NCBI RefSeq assembly: GCF_049316285.1
Contig: NZ_JBMOXA010000012.1
Coordinates: 138,935-202,934, forward strand
Direction of reading: 5' to 3'
DNA length: 64,000 bases
DNA from: Rhodoferax_B sp049316285
GTDB taxonomy: Bacteria; Pseudomonadota; Gammaproteobacteria; Burkholderiales; Burkholderiaceae_C
Shown: positions 43,640 to 51,443 of the stretch, piece after piece
Layout of the letters: each line of letters opens with the position of its first letter
How positions within the stretch are numbered: the first letter of the stretch is position 1
The notes under the pieces: model-generated
Databases searched by the model: none
What the model was told of the DNA's origin: nothing
What the model saw: the letters and a program-made list of their open reading frames with translations, nothing else
Program-made: the position numbers and the translations under genes

Positions 43640-44050
43640 TCAGGCGTGACAGGTTTTACCGGACAAACCTGCCAGGTCGTCCAGGATGGGGCACTCGGGC
43701 CGGGCGTCTCCGTGACAGTGCTGCAGCAAATTTTGCAGGCTACGCTGCATGGTTTGCATGGCCGCTATGCGTTCACCCAACACGTCCACATGTTGTTGGG
43801 CGATACGTTTGACCTGTTCGCTGGCGCGGGCCCGGTCTTGCCACAAGCCCACCAACTCCGCAATTTCCGCCATGGAAAAGCCCAGACTGCGCGCTCGTTT
43901 GATGAACCGCAGGGTATTGACCTCCACCTCGCTGTAGCGGCGGTAGCCATTGTCGCTACGGGTCACCGCAGGTAACAGTCCCAGCGACTCGTAGTGCCGC
44001 ACCATCTTGGCCGAAATACCGCTGGCTGCGGCGGCCTGGCCAATGTTCAT
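43640..44050 (-). CDS. cueR: Copper-responsive MerR-family regulator CueR
   Basis: A 136-residue MerR-type regulator. The N-terminal winged helix is MNIGQAAAASGISAKMVRHYESLGLLP, followed by the dimer helix. The metal loop C112-x7-C120 (CHGDARPECPIL) has the spacing and numbering of E. coli CueR, which binds Cu(I)/Ag(I). It is encoded 34 bp downstream of copZ on the same strand. Two MerR-type promoters with 19-bp spacers, at copZ and copA, are its predicted targets and lie on either side of the origin-like region. Confidence 0.94.
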   Translation of the reverse strand: MNIGQAAAASGISAKMVRHYESLGLLPAVTRSDNGYRRYSEVEVNTLRFIKRARSLGFSMAEIAELVGLWQDRARASEQVKRIAQQHVDVLGERIAAMQTMQRSLQNLLQHCHGDARPECPILDDLAGLSGKTCHA

Positions 44051-44084
44051 GGAGAGCGTCGCCGCCCCAGGGGAAGATTGGATT

Positions 44085-44282
44085 TCAGGCTGCAACGTTA
44101 TACCCCTCGTCGGCAATCGCCTGGGCCAACAAGGCACGCGGCTGTGTGGATTCAATTTCCACCTGGCCACTGGCCAGACTCACTTTTACCTGGGCTTGTG
44201 GATCGAGTTGTTGCACGGCTTGTTTCACCGCACGTTCACAGTGTCCACAGCTCATGCCCGTGACTTGAAAAAGATGTTGCAT
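44085..44282 (-). CDS. copZ: Copper chaperone, heavy-metal-associated domain (CopZ)
   Basis: A 65-residue single HMA domain. The metal-binding loop is GMSCGHC (Cys12 and Cys15), and the fold continues CERAVKQAVQQLDPQAQVKVSLASGQVEIES. It carries Cu(I) to the CopA ATPase. Its promoter (44318-44348) has CueR-type geometry, and cueR follows, giving an autoregulated copZ-cueR unit. The ATG at 44282 gives a standard chaperone length; a longer frame would run through the promoter. Confidence 0.93.
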   Translation of the reverse strand: MQHLFQVTGMSCGHCERAVKQAVQQLDPQAQVKVSLASGQVEIESTQPRALLAQAIADEGYNVAA

Positions 44283-44317
44283 GGCATCGACTCGTTTCAA
44301 AACTGAGAGAAGCCTCA

Positions 44318-44348
44318 AGCATAAACCTTCCCATGATGGAAAGGTCAA
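44318..44348 (-). promoter_or_regulatory. CueR-type promoter of copZ-cueR
   Basis: On the minus strand: -35 TTGACC (44343-44348), a 19-bp spacer and -10 TATGCT (44318-44323). The spacer holds a 21-bp near-palindrome at 44325-44345 (ACCTTCCCAT-G-ATGGAAAGGT, one mismatched pair). Nineteen-bp spacing with such a palindrome is the hallmark of MerR/CueR-controlled promoters. Confidence 0.85.
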
Positions 44349-44384
44349 GGCCAGCCACAACACCTAAAACGCAGCAGATAAGCC

Positions 44385-44603
44385 TGTGGATAGTTCGCGC
44401 ATAAGCCAAGGCTTATCCACAGGCTGTGTTGACGACACAAAGTTGTTCAGTTTTCTGATGCAAACAGAAAGCGCACTCGCGCACACCTTTGGAGGCAGCT
44501 TAAGTGGCTGATTTTTCTGAAGAAAAGAGACTTACCCACAACCGGGCTCGACCCTTACTACTACTACTATGTATTAATAATGAATATAGAGAAGAGATAA
44601 GAA
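44385..44603 (+). other. oriC-like module 1: DnaA boxes, DnaA-trio tract, AT-rich DUE
   Basis: DnaA boxes: CTATCCACA on the minus strand at 44385-44393 (8/9), a perfect TTATCCACA at 44413-44421, and TTACCCACA at 44532-44540 (8/9). After a 15-nt spacer comes (TAC)4TAT at 44556-44570, the complement of repeated 3'-GAT-5' DnaA-trios. An AT-rich stretch at 44571-44603 follows as the likely unwinding element. An inverted repeat ATAAGCC-AA-GGCTTAT lies at 44401-44416. Confidence 0.8.
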
Positions 44604-45134
44604 CAACTTCCCCAAGCCGAAAAATCGGTGGCAGCTGTTTTTCGTGGTTATTCAGATCGCTCTAGCCCAGCAGCAGATAGGGGAAATCAGGTGCTCACAC
44701 ACCCATGTGGCGAGCTTTGGGCCGAAAGAGACCCGTCCGTCAGCCAAAAAGGGCGGAATCCATGGCCGAATCGGTCAAAAAAACACGGTCCTGGGGTCGG
44801 TCGGCGTCGTTGTGAACGGTGTTGCTGAGCAGAAAGACCGCACCTAGGCAACAAGCCATACGTTTTTTCGCGTGCCTACCGGTCGAGGTCGGCTTGTGGG
44901 TCGATGCAATCGGCGCGGTCTTGTTCGGTCTTTTGCAAACAGCGGTGAGGGCGCAACCCATCAAAAGTAGACGCGCAGCGGATGTCAAAGCTCTAACAGC
45001 CGGCTTGGTGCGAGCTCCCGGTGGATTCGGCCGTGTTTTACGGCTTGGAACCCGGCCGCTGCGGCTGAAAACGTATTCAAAACGACCGCAGGGACTGTTT
45101 TAGAGCTTTTTCGCGACGTCCCCATGCACAAGCT

Positions 45135-45355
45135 TGTGGATAGTTTTGGCACAAGCCGAGGTTTATCCACAGTGAAAAGCCAAAAGCCTCAGTTGTCCCC
45201 GTCCAAGGTACAAACAGAAAGCGCACTCACCCACATGCTGGCGGCATAGCCAAGTGTTTGTTTTGACGGGGAAAAGTTGGCTTATCCACAGAAGAGGCCA
45301 AGCCTTACTACTACTACTATGTATTTATAAATTCATTTAAGAAGAAGAGAGAGAA
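45135..45355 (+). other. oriC-like module 2: DnaA boxes, DnaA-trio tract, AT-rich DUE
   Basis: Same order as module 1, shifted by exactly 750 bp. CTATCCACA on the minus strand is at 45135-45143. Perfect TTATCCACA boxes are at 45163-45171 and 45282-45290. A 15-nt spacer leads to (TAC)4TAT at 45306-45320, and an AT-rich stretch runs 45321-45355. The 18-mer CAAACAGAAAGCGCACTC at 45211 is identical to that at 44461. Spacer sequences differ between modules while the functional elements are kept. Confidence 0.82.
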
Positions 45356-45436
45356 CAACTTCCGCAGACCAGGAATCGACGTCTGAAACACGGTTTTTGA
45401 AAAATTTCTGCATCCTTTTGCTATATAAAAGTGAGC

Positions 45437-45450
45437 TATCTACGTAGATA
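45437..45450. promoter_or_regulatory. Perfect 14-bp palindrome in AT-rich DNA
   Basis: TATCTACGTAGATA, between origin-like module 2 and the copA promoter. It could be a protein-binding site for origin regulation or an operator. Nothing identifies the protein. Confidence 0.45.
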
Positions 45451-45492
45451 AATTATGCGTAAAGTGCTTTTTCTTTTTAAAAAACCAGCGCT

Positions 45493-45530
45493 TTGACATT
45501 CACACGATGTCAAGGTTTACGCTTGAGGCA
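45493..45530 (+). promoter_or_regulatory. CueR-type promoter of copA, predicted leaderless
   Basis: -35 TTGACA (45493-45498), a 19-bp spacer carrying the inverted repeat TTGACAT-N7-ATGTCAA (45493-45513), and -10 TACGCT (45518-45523). The downstream AAGGTTTACGCTTGAGGC is nearly identical to the copZ promoter. The expected transcription start, about 7 nt after the -10, falls on the A of the copA ATG at 45530. Confidence 0.78.
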
Positions 45531-47797
45531 TGAATACTTCCCACACCTCTTCCGTCTCTTCTTTTGACCTGGGCATTGGCGACATGACCTGTGCCTCGTG
45601 TGTGATGCGCGTGGAAAAGGCACTCAAAAAAGTGCCCGGCGTGACCAGTGCCAGCGTGAATCTGGCGACCGAGTCGGCGCGGGTGCAAATCGCCAACGTC
45701 GATGGCGCTGAATCTGAAAACGCTGCCCAAACCTTGGCCCGGCTGCGCCGCGCGGTGCGGGATGCTGGTTATTTGCCTTTGCCAGCACCCGGTGAAGGTC
45801 CGAAAAACGCCGTAGAGCCGTCAGCTTGGGCCGGTTTTTGGCCTGTTGGCCTGGGTTTGGCGCTTTCTGCGCCCTTGGTTTTGCCGATGTTGGTGGGTTG
45901 GTTGCATCCCAGTGGTTCCTGGATGCTGCCGGTGTGGGTGCAGTTTTTGTTGGCTACGCCGGTGCAGTTTTGGCTGGGCGCGAAGTTTTATCGCGCCGGT
46001 TGGCATGCGGTGAAGGCACGCACCGGCAATATGGATTTGCTGGTGGCAGTGGGCACCACAGCGGCTTGGGGTATGTCGGTTTGGTTGTGGATAAGCGCCA
46101 GTAGCGAACATGGAGGACACGCACCGCACGTTTATTTCGAAGCTTCAGCCGTTGTGATCACCCTGGTTTTGCTTGGTAAATGGCTGGAAACCCGCGCCAA
46201 ACGCCAAGCGACCACGGCCATTCGTGCTCTGCAGGCGCTGCGGCCAGAAGTTGCGCATTTGCTGCGGGGCGCGGGCGAAAGTGAAGAAATAGACGTGCCG
46301 GTGGACGAAGTGTTAGTCGGAGATCGGCTTGTGGTGCGCCCGGGTGAACGGATTGCGCTCGACGGCGTGGTGCTGCTGGGCCAAAGCCAGGTGGATGAGT
46401 CTTTGCTCACCGGCGAATCACTGCCTGTAGCCAAAAATGTTGGCGCGACGCTGATTGGTGGCTCGGTCAACGCCGAAGGGCGGCTGGTGATGCAGGTGTC
46501 AGCCGTAGGCCATCAAACCGTGTTGGCCCGCATCATCCAGCTGGTGGAAGACGCACAAGCCGCCAAAGCGCCGATACAGCGTCTGGTCGACCAGGTTTCG
46601 GCCGTTTTTGTGCCGGTGGTGTTGGTGATTGCCTTGCTGACGCTATTGGGCTGGTTGGCGGCGGGTCTTTCCACCGAAGAAGCTGTTTTGCGCGCCGTGG
46701 CGGTGTTGGTGATTGCCTGCCCGTGTGCGCTGGGCCTGGCCACACCGGCCGCCATCATGGCGGGCACGGGGGTGGCGGCACGCCACGGCATCCTCATCAA
46801 GGACGCTGAAGCCTTGGAGTTGGCGCACAAGGTGGACGTGGTGGCGTTCGATAAAACCGGCACCTTGACCTTGGGCCGGCCGCAGTTGTCCACAAGTCTT
46901 GCCATGCCCGGCGAAGATGAAAAGTTTTGGCTTGCTCAAGCCGCCAGCCTGCAGAGCGGCAGTGAACATCCGTTGGCCAAAGCGGTGTTGCAAGCCGCCA
47001 AAATCCAAAATCTGGCCTACCCAGCACCACAAAACCTGCAGGCTGTGAGTGGCAAGGGCACGCAGGGCGACGTAGAAGGCCGCAGACTGCTGCTGGGTAG
47101 CCTCAGGTGGATGCAGGCCTTAAACGTCGATCTAGGGCCTTTGGTGGGCCCCGCGGAGGCCTTGCAGGCCCAAGGAGCGACGGTTTCAGCGCTTGCCGAG
47201 CAGTTGGACGAGCAAAAAGTGGTCGCGCGCGCGCTTTTGGCCTTCACTGACGAACCCAAACCCGGCGCGGCCCAGGCCTTGGCCGAATTACGCCGCCGTG
47301 GCATTCGCACCGTGATGGTTTCGGGTGACAACAGGGGCGCGGCCGAGGCCATGGGCCGCAGGCTGGGCCTGAGCGCCGACAAAGGCGAAGTGCTGGCCGA
47401 AGTATTGCCGGGGGACAAAGCGGCGCAGGTGCGCGCCTTGCAGGCCGGTGGCCACACCGTGGCAATGGTGGGCGACGGCATCAACGACGCACCCGCGCTG
47501 GCAGCGGCCGATGTAGGTGTGGCCATGGGCCAGGGAACGGACGTGGCCATGCAGGCCGCGGGCATCACCTTGATGCGCGGCGAGCCTGTATTGGTGGCTG
47601 CGGCTTTGGACATTTCGCACCGCACGGTGCGCAAGATCCGGCAAAACCTGTTTTGGGCGTTTGCCTACAACGTGGCCGGCATTCCCTTGGCGGCGTTCGG
47701 TTTCTTGAACCCGGTGGTGGCCGGTGCCGCCATGGCGCTGAGTTCGCTGAGTGTGATGACCAACGCTTTGTTGCTGAAGCGTTGGAAATCCAAATAA
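45530..47797 (+). CDS. copA: Cu(I)-exporting P1B-type ATPase CopA
   Basis: A 755-residue copper efflux pump of the inner membrane. One N-terminal metal-binding domain (GDMTCASC, Cys21 and Cys24) is followed by eight predicted helices. The transport-site CPC is near residue 397 (VIACPCALGLATPAA). Other landmarks are the actuator ESLLTGESLPV, the phosphorylated Asp near 441 (DKTGTLTLG), SGSEHPLAKAV and GDGINDAPAL. Many CopA proteins have two metal-binding domains; this has one. Its predicted start of transcription coincides with the ATG. It is convergent with the ene-reductase gene, with stops 1 bp apart. Confidence 0.95.
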   Translation: MNTSHTSSVSSFDLGIGDMTCASCVMRVEKALKKVPGVTSASVNLATESARVQIANVDGAESENAAQTLARLRRAVRDAGYLPLPAPGEGPKNAVEPSAWAGFWPVGLGLALSAPLVLPMLVGWLHPSGSWMLPVWVQFLLATPVQFWLGAKFYRAGWHAVKARTGNMDLLVAVGTTAAWGMSVWLWISASSEHGGHAPHVYFEASAVVITLVLLGKWLETRAKRQATTAIRALQALRPEVAHLLRGAGESEEIDVPVDEVLVGDRLVVRPGERIALDGVVLLGQSQVDESLLTGESLPVAKNVGATLIGGSVNAEGRLVMQVSAVGHQTVLARIIQLVEDAQAAKAPIQRLVDQVSAVFVPVVLVIALLTLLGWLAAGLSTEEAVLRAVAVLVIACPCALGLATPAAIMAGTGVAARHGILIKDAEALELAHKVDVVAFDKTGTLTLGRPQLSTSLAMPGEDEKFWLAQAASLQSGSEHPLAKAVLQAAKIQNLAYPAPQNLQAVSGKGTQGDVEGRRLLLGSLRWMQALNVDLGPLVGPAEALQAQGATVSALAEQLDEQKVVARALLAFTDEPKPGAAQALAELRRRGIRTVMVSGDNRGAAEAMGRRLGLSADKGEVLAEVLPGDKAAQVRALQAGGHTVAMVGDGINDAPALAAADVGVAMGQGTDVAMQAAGITLMRGEPVLVAAALDISHRTVRKIRQNLFWAFAYNVAGIPLAAFGFLNPVVAGAAMALSSLSVMTNALLLKRWKSK

Positions 47798-47798
47798 C

Positions 47799-48899
47799 TT
47801 ATTTCAGCGTGGGGTAGTCGGTATAGCCGGCTGCGCCGCCACCGTAGAACGTGGCGCGGTCGGGCTCGTTCAGCGGTGCGTTGTCGCGCAGGCGGCGCAC
47901 CAGGTCGGGGTTGGCGATGAAGGGGCGGCCAAAGGCCACCAGGTCGGCACCGGCTTGCAGGCTTTCCTCGGCCAGTGCCTTGTTGTAGTTGTTGTTGACC
48001 ATCCAGGCGGCCTTGCCACCGCTTTGGCGGTAGGCGGCTTTGAGCGATGCGTAATCGAACGGACGGTCGGGCAGCTCGCGTGGCCCGCCCGTGGCGCCTT
48101 CGACGATATGGATAAACGCCAGGTCCATGGCCGCGAGTTCACGCACCACGTGTTCAAACAAGGCTTGTGGTGCCGGGTCGTGGATGTCATTGGCCGGCGT
48201 GACGGGTGAGATCCGCAAACCGGTGCGGCCACCGCCGATTTCGCCGACCACGGCACGCATCACCTGCAGCAACAGACGGGCGCGGTTTTCGATGCTGCCG
48301 CCGTAGGCGTCGCCACGGTGGTTGCTGTCTTGCTTCAAGAACTGGTCGAGCAAATAACCGTTGGCGCCGTGCACTTCCACGCCGTCAAAACCGGCTTCGA
48401 GTGCGTGGCGTGCGGCTTGGCGGTAGCTGTCGACAATTCCGGGCAATTCGTCGGTGTGCAGTGCCCGCGGCGCCGAAGTTTCGGCAAAACCGGGCTGGCC
48501 GTTGTTCACCAGATAGGTCTTGGTTTTGGCGCTGATGGCCGAGGGAGCCACCGGTGCCTGGCCGTCTGGCTGCAGGCTGGTGTGCGACACCCGGCCCACG
48601 TGCCACAACTGGGCGACGATTTTGCCGCCCTTGGCGTGCACGGCGGCGGTGACGGCTTTCCAGCCTTCGATTTGTTCGGGCGCATACAGGCCAGGCACAT
48701 CGGCGTAACCCTGGCCTTGCTGGCTGATGGCCGTGCCTTCGGATACCAGCAAACCTGCGGTGGCGCGCTGTGCGTAGTACTCGGCCATCAAGGCCGTGGG
48801 CACGGCGTTGGGTGCGCGGTTGCGCGTCAGTGGCGCCATGACGACGCGGTTGGCCAGCAAAATTTGGCCCATTTGCAGAGGTGCGAAAAGTGAAGTCAT
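47799..48899 (-). CDS. Old-yellow-enzyme family ene-reductase (NemA-like)
   Basis: A 366-residue FMN-dependent oxidoreductase. Landmarks are FAPLQMGQILLANRVVMAPLTRNRA, QLWHVGRVSHTSLQPDGQAPVAPSA, FDGVEVHGANGYLLDQFLKQDSNHRGDAYGGSIENRARLL with the substrate-binding His/Asn pair, and VAFGRPFIANPDLVRRL. It reduces activated C=C bonds or nitro groups with NAD(P)H. The start at 48899 gives the standard MTSLFAPL. It is divergent from an MFS exporter across 170 bp; stress detoxification is a plausible shared theme. Confidence 0.95.
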   Translation of the reverse strand: MTSLFAPLQMGQILLANRVVMAPLTRNRAPNAVPTALMAEYYAQRATAGLLVSEGTAISQQGQGYADVPGLYAPEQIEGWKAVTAAVHAKGGKIVAQLWHVGRVSHTSLQPDGQAPVAPSAISAKTKTYLVNNGQPGFAETSAPRALHTDELPGIVDSYRQAARHALEAGFDGVEVHGANGYLLDQFLKQDSNHRGDAYGGSIENRARLLLQVMRAVVGEIGGGRTGLRISPVTPANDIHDPAPQALFEHVVRELAAMDLAFIHIVEGATGGPRELPDRPFDYASLKAAYRQSGGKAAWMVNNNYNKALAEESLQAGADLVAFGRPFIANPDLVRRLRDNAPLNEPDRATFYGGGAAGYTDYPTLK

Positions 48900-49069
48900 G
48901 TTGTTGTCCTTGTGAAACCTTGCACGACGATGCCATCGTGATGAAACAAGGTTATGACGCTTGCGAAAACCTTGCCGTACACGGGCGACAACACCCTGTG
49001 GTAAGTGCTGAAGGGCGGTGGAGAGGATCACCAGACAATGGCTGACCCGCCGTTTGCCATTCAATATCC

Positions 49070-50308
49070 ATGCCCGCTGACGAAACTGTGCCGCCGCCGA
49101 CGTTCACCCGTGCACTGTGGCTGGCCTTGGCCTTGTCTTTGGGCGCGGCGATCTCCTTGGGCATCACACGTTTTGCGTATGGCTTGTTGCTTACACCCAT
49201 GCGTGCCGACCTGGGGTGGTCGTACACCTTGGCCGGGGCGATGAACACCGCCAACGCCTTGGGTTATTTGCTTGGCGCGCTGGTCACACCACGCTTGATG
49301 CGCCAGCTGGGGCCGCAGCGTTTGTTGTGGACAGGCGCGGTGCTGGCGAGTGTGTTCATGCTGCTGAGCGGGTTTTTTACTGGCGCCGCGCCGCTGCTGT
49401 TGCAACGTTTGCTGGCCGGCATGGCCAGCGCTTTTGTGTTCATCGCCGGAGGTTTGTTGGCGGCGCGTTTGGCGAGCCAATGGCCGGGCCGCAGTGGCTT
49501 GTTGCTGGGCCTTTATTACGGTGGCACGGGCTGGGGCATTGTGGTGTCGGCCTTGCTGGTGCCACCGGTGCTGGAGGCCGCACATGGCGTGCCACACGCT
49601 TGGGCCTGGGCGTGGTGGGCGTTGGCCCTGGCCTGTGTTTTGGCGACGCTGGTGCTGGGCTGGTCGGTGCGTGAATTGAACAGAATGGGCCACATGGCTG
49701 GTGCTGCAAGTACCACCTTCGCCGCCCCAATGCCTGGACCTGATACACGTCCGTTCCGCTGGCGCGACTTTGGATTTGCGCTCGCAGGCTACGGCATGTT
49801 TGGCGTCGGCTACATAGGTTATATGACATTTGTGCTGGCGCTGTTACGCGAGCAGGGCGCCAGTGGTGGCGCGTTGACCTTGTTCTACACCCTGCTGGGT
49901 TTGGCGGTGCTGGCGTCGTCGCGCATCTGGGCCGGCTTGCTGGAACGCAGCCGGGGTGGTGGGGCGTTGGCCTTTCTTAATGTGTTGCTGGGTGGGGCCA
50001 CTTTGCTGCCGGCGCTGACCTCCGCCTGGCCCGTCATTTTGTTATCCGGCTTGGTGTTCGGCGGCGTGTTTTTGTCGGTGGTGGCGGCTACCACGGCGCT
50101 GGTGCGGCACAACCTGCCAGCAGCAGCTTGGGCGTCGGGCATAAGTGCGTTCACCATCGTGTTTGCGGCGGGGCAAATTGTCGGCCCCACGGTGGTGGGC
50201 TGGATTGCCGATGGGCCTGGTGGACTGGCCCGTGGTTTGGTGTTTTCAACCGTGGCGCTTTGGCTCGGCGCTGGCTTGGCGTGGCGCCAGAAACCCTTAT
50301 CCACTTAG
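49070..50308 (+). CDS. MFS transporter, YbfB/YjiJ family
   Basis: A 412-residue inner-membrane protein with about twelve helices. The start LALALSLGAAISLGITRFAYGLLLTPMRADLGWSYTLAGAMNTANALGYLLGAL contains the family-specific GxTRFAYGLLLPxM pattern. FIAGGLLAARLA and GLYYGGTGWGIVVS follow. Members are predicted exporters or transporters of unknown substrate. It is transcribed divergently from the ene-reductase. Confidence 0.92.
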   Translation: MPADETVPPPTFTRALWLALALSLGAAISLGITRFAYGLLLTPMRADLGWSYTLAGAMNTANALGYLLGALVTPRLMRQLGPQRLLWTGAVLASVFMLLSGFFTGAAPLLLQRLLAGMASAFVFIAGGLLAARLASQWPGRSGLLLGLYYGGTGWGIVVSALLVPPVLEAAHGVPHAWAWAWWALALACVLATLVLGWSVRELNRMGHMAGAASTTFAAPMPGPDTRPFRWRDFGFALAGYGMFGVGYIGYMTFVLALLREQGASGGALTLFYTLLGLAVLASSRIWAGLLERSRGGGALAFLNVLLGGATLLPALTSAWPVILLSGLVFGGVFLSVVAATTALVRHNLPAAAWASGISAFTIVFAAGQIVGPTVVGWIADGPGGLARGLVFSTVALWLGAGLAWRQKPLST

Positions 50309-50406
50309 CCACTTAGGCCATCGTCCTACGCCTTTGTGCGCCGCAGGCCGATCTGTGCCCAGTGTGCGCCAGCGCACCATTCAGCCATCCACTTCAGGAG
50401 ATAGAG

Positions 50407-50592
50407 ATGCTGAAATACGCGATCATTTTTGCCGTCATTTCTTTGTTGGCGGGTGTGCTCGGTTTTGGTGGTGTTGCGGCTGGTTCGGCCATGATTGCCA
50501 AGGTGCTGTTCGGTCTGTTCCTGATCCTGGCGGTGATCTTTGTCATCCTGGCGGCATTGGGCGTTGGCGCCGTGAAGAAGGCGATTGACTGA
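50407..50592 (+). CDS. DUF1328 small membrane protein
   Basis: A 61-residue protein with two hydrophobic segments (MLKYAIIFAVISLLAGVLGFGGVAAGSAMIAKVLFGLFLILAVIFVILA broken by a glycine hinge), typical of the YtjA/DUF1328 family. The ATG follows AGGAG at good spacing. The stop overlaps the start of the transglutaminase gene (TGATG), so the two are coupled. The function of the family is unknown; it is often linked to envelope stress. Confidence 0.88.
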   Translation: MLKYAIIFAVISLLAGVLGFGGVAAGSAMIAKVLFGLFLILAVIFVILAALGVGAVKKAID

Positions 50593-51428
50593 TGTTCCGC
50601 TCCAATGTTGAAACGGTGCTTGAGTATGACGTGTTAGGGCCGACACACTTTTGCTTCAACATCGAGGCTGCACAACGACCGGGACAAACCATTTTGCGCG
50701 AACGGCTGGCGGTGTCATCTGGTGTGTTGGTGCACCGTTTCACCGACCCGAGCAGTGGCAACCGCTTCATTCGTTTTGATGCTCCACCCGGTCCACTGAT
50801 GGTCAACTACCAAGCCGATGTGGAATTGCACCAGCAGATCGTGCCAGACGATTTACCCGAGGTGCCGTTGGTCGAAGTGCCAGATGACGTGCTGCATTAT
50901 TTGTCGCCCTCGCGTTACTGCGAGTCCGATCAATTGCAGCGTGTCGCGCATCTTCAATTTGGCGCGCTGTCACCAGGCATTGCACGCGTAAAAGCCATCT
51001 CAGATTGGATTCACGAGTCCGTGACCTACATGCCCGGCAGCACCACGTCGTACACCTCGGCGCAAGATGTTTTTGTGCAGCGCGCCGGTGTCTGCCGCGA
51101 CTTTGCGCACCTGGGCATCAGCTTTTGCCGCGCGTTGAATATTCCGGCGCGGCTGGCTGTGGGTTATGTGTGGTTTGACGAACCGCCGCAGGATTTCCAC
51201 GCCATTTTTGAAGCCTGGCTGGGCGGCCAGTGGGTGCAGTTTGACCCGACCGGCATGGCGCCAGTGGAACAGTTGGTGCGCATTGGCACGGGGCGTGATG
51301 CCAAAGACGTGGCCTTCAGCACCATTTTTGGTGGTGTCAACATGACACGCAAGGAAGTGCGCGTGGACGAACACATACACGCCTTGCAACAGCAGATTGA
51401 AGCCGAGCTGGTGGCAGAGGATGCTTGA
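50592..51428 (+). CDS. Transglutaminase-like cysteine protease-fold protein
   Basis: A 278-residue protein. An N-terminal beta domain (~1-120: FNIEAAQRPGQTILRERLAVSSG...) precedes a transglutaminase core with Cys in VQRAGVCRDFAHLGISFCRAL, His in DFHAIFEAWL and Asp in WVQFDPTG. No signal peptide is visible, so it probably acts in the cytosol. Its start overlaps the stop of the DUF1328 gene by one base. It converges with the chemoreceptor gene 15 bp away. Confidence 0.92.
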   Translation: MFRSNVETVLEYDVLGPTHFCFNIEAAQRPGQTILRERLAVSSGVLVHRFTDPSSGNRFIRFDAPPGPLMVNYQADVELHQQIVPDDLPEVPLVEVPDDVLHYLSPSRYCESDQLQRVAHLQFGALSPGIARVKAISDWIHESVTYMPGSTTSYTSAQDVFVQRAGVCRDFAHLGISFCRALNIPARLAVGYVWFDEPPQDFHAIFEAWLGGQWVQFDPTGMAPVEQLVRIGTGRDAKDVAFSTIFGGVNMTRKEVRVDEHIHALQQQIEAELVAEDA

Positions 51429-51443
51429 TGCGGTAGGCAGTTT

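Larger units (their letters stand above)
44283..45529. other. 1.25-kb non-coding region, candidate replication origin
   Basis: No credible gene. It contains the copZ promoter at the left, two co-linear origin-type modules at an exact 750-bp offset, a CGGTC/GACCG-rich stretch between them, a perfect 14-bp palindrome at 45437-45450, and the copA promoter at the right. Open frames within it (for example 44740-44988 on the minus strand) lack ribosome sites and family features. Confidence 0.75.

Noticed and set aside
44740..44988. An 82-codon minus-strand frame starting MTSAARLLLMGCALTAVC, lipoprotein-like
   Set aside because: No ribosome site, lies between the two origin-like modules, and the apparent lipobox is not followed by a plausible mature protein.
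46086..46094. A perfect TTATCCACA on the minus strand inside copA
   Set aside because: An isolated DnaA box with no trio tract or AT-rich region; not counted as part of the origin.
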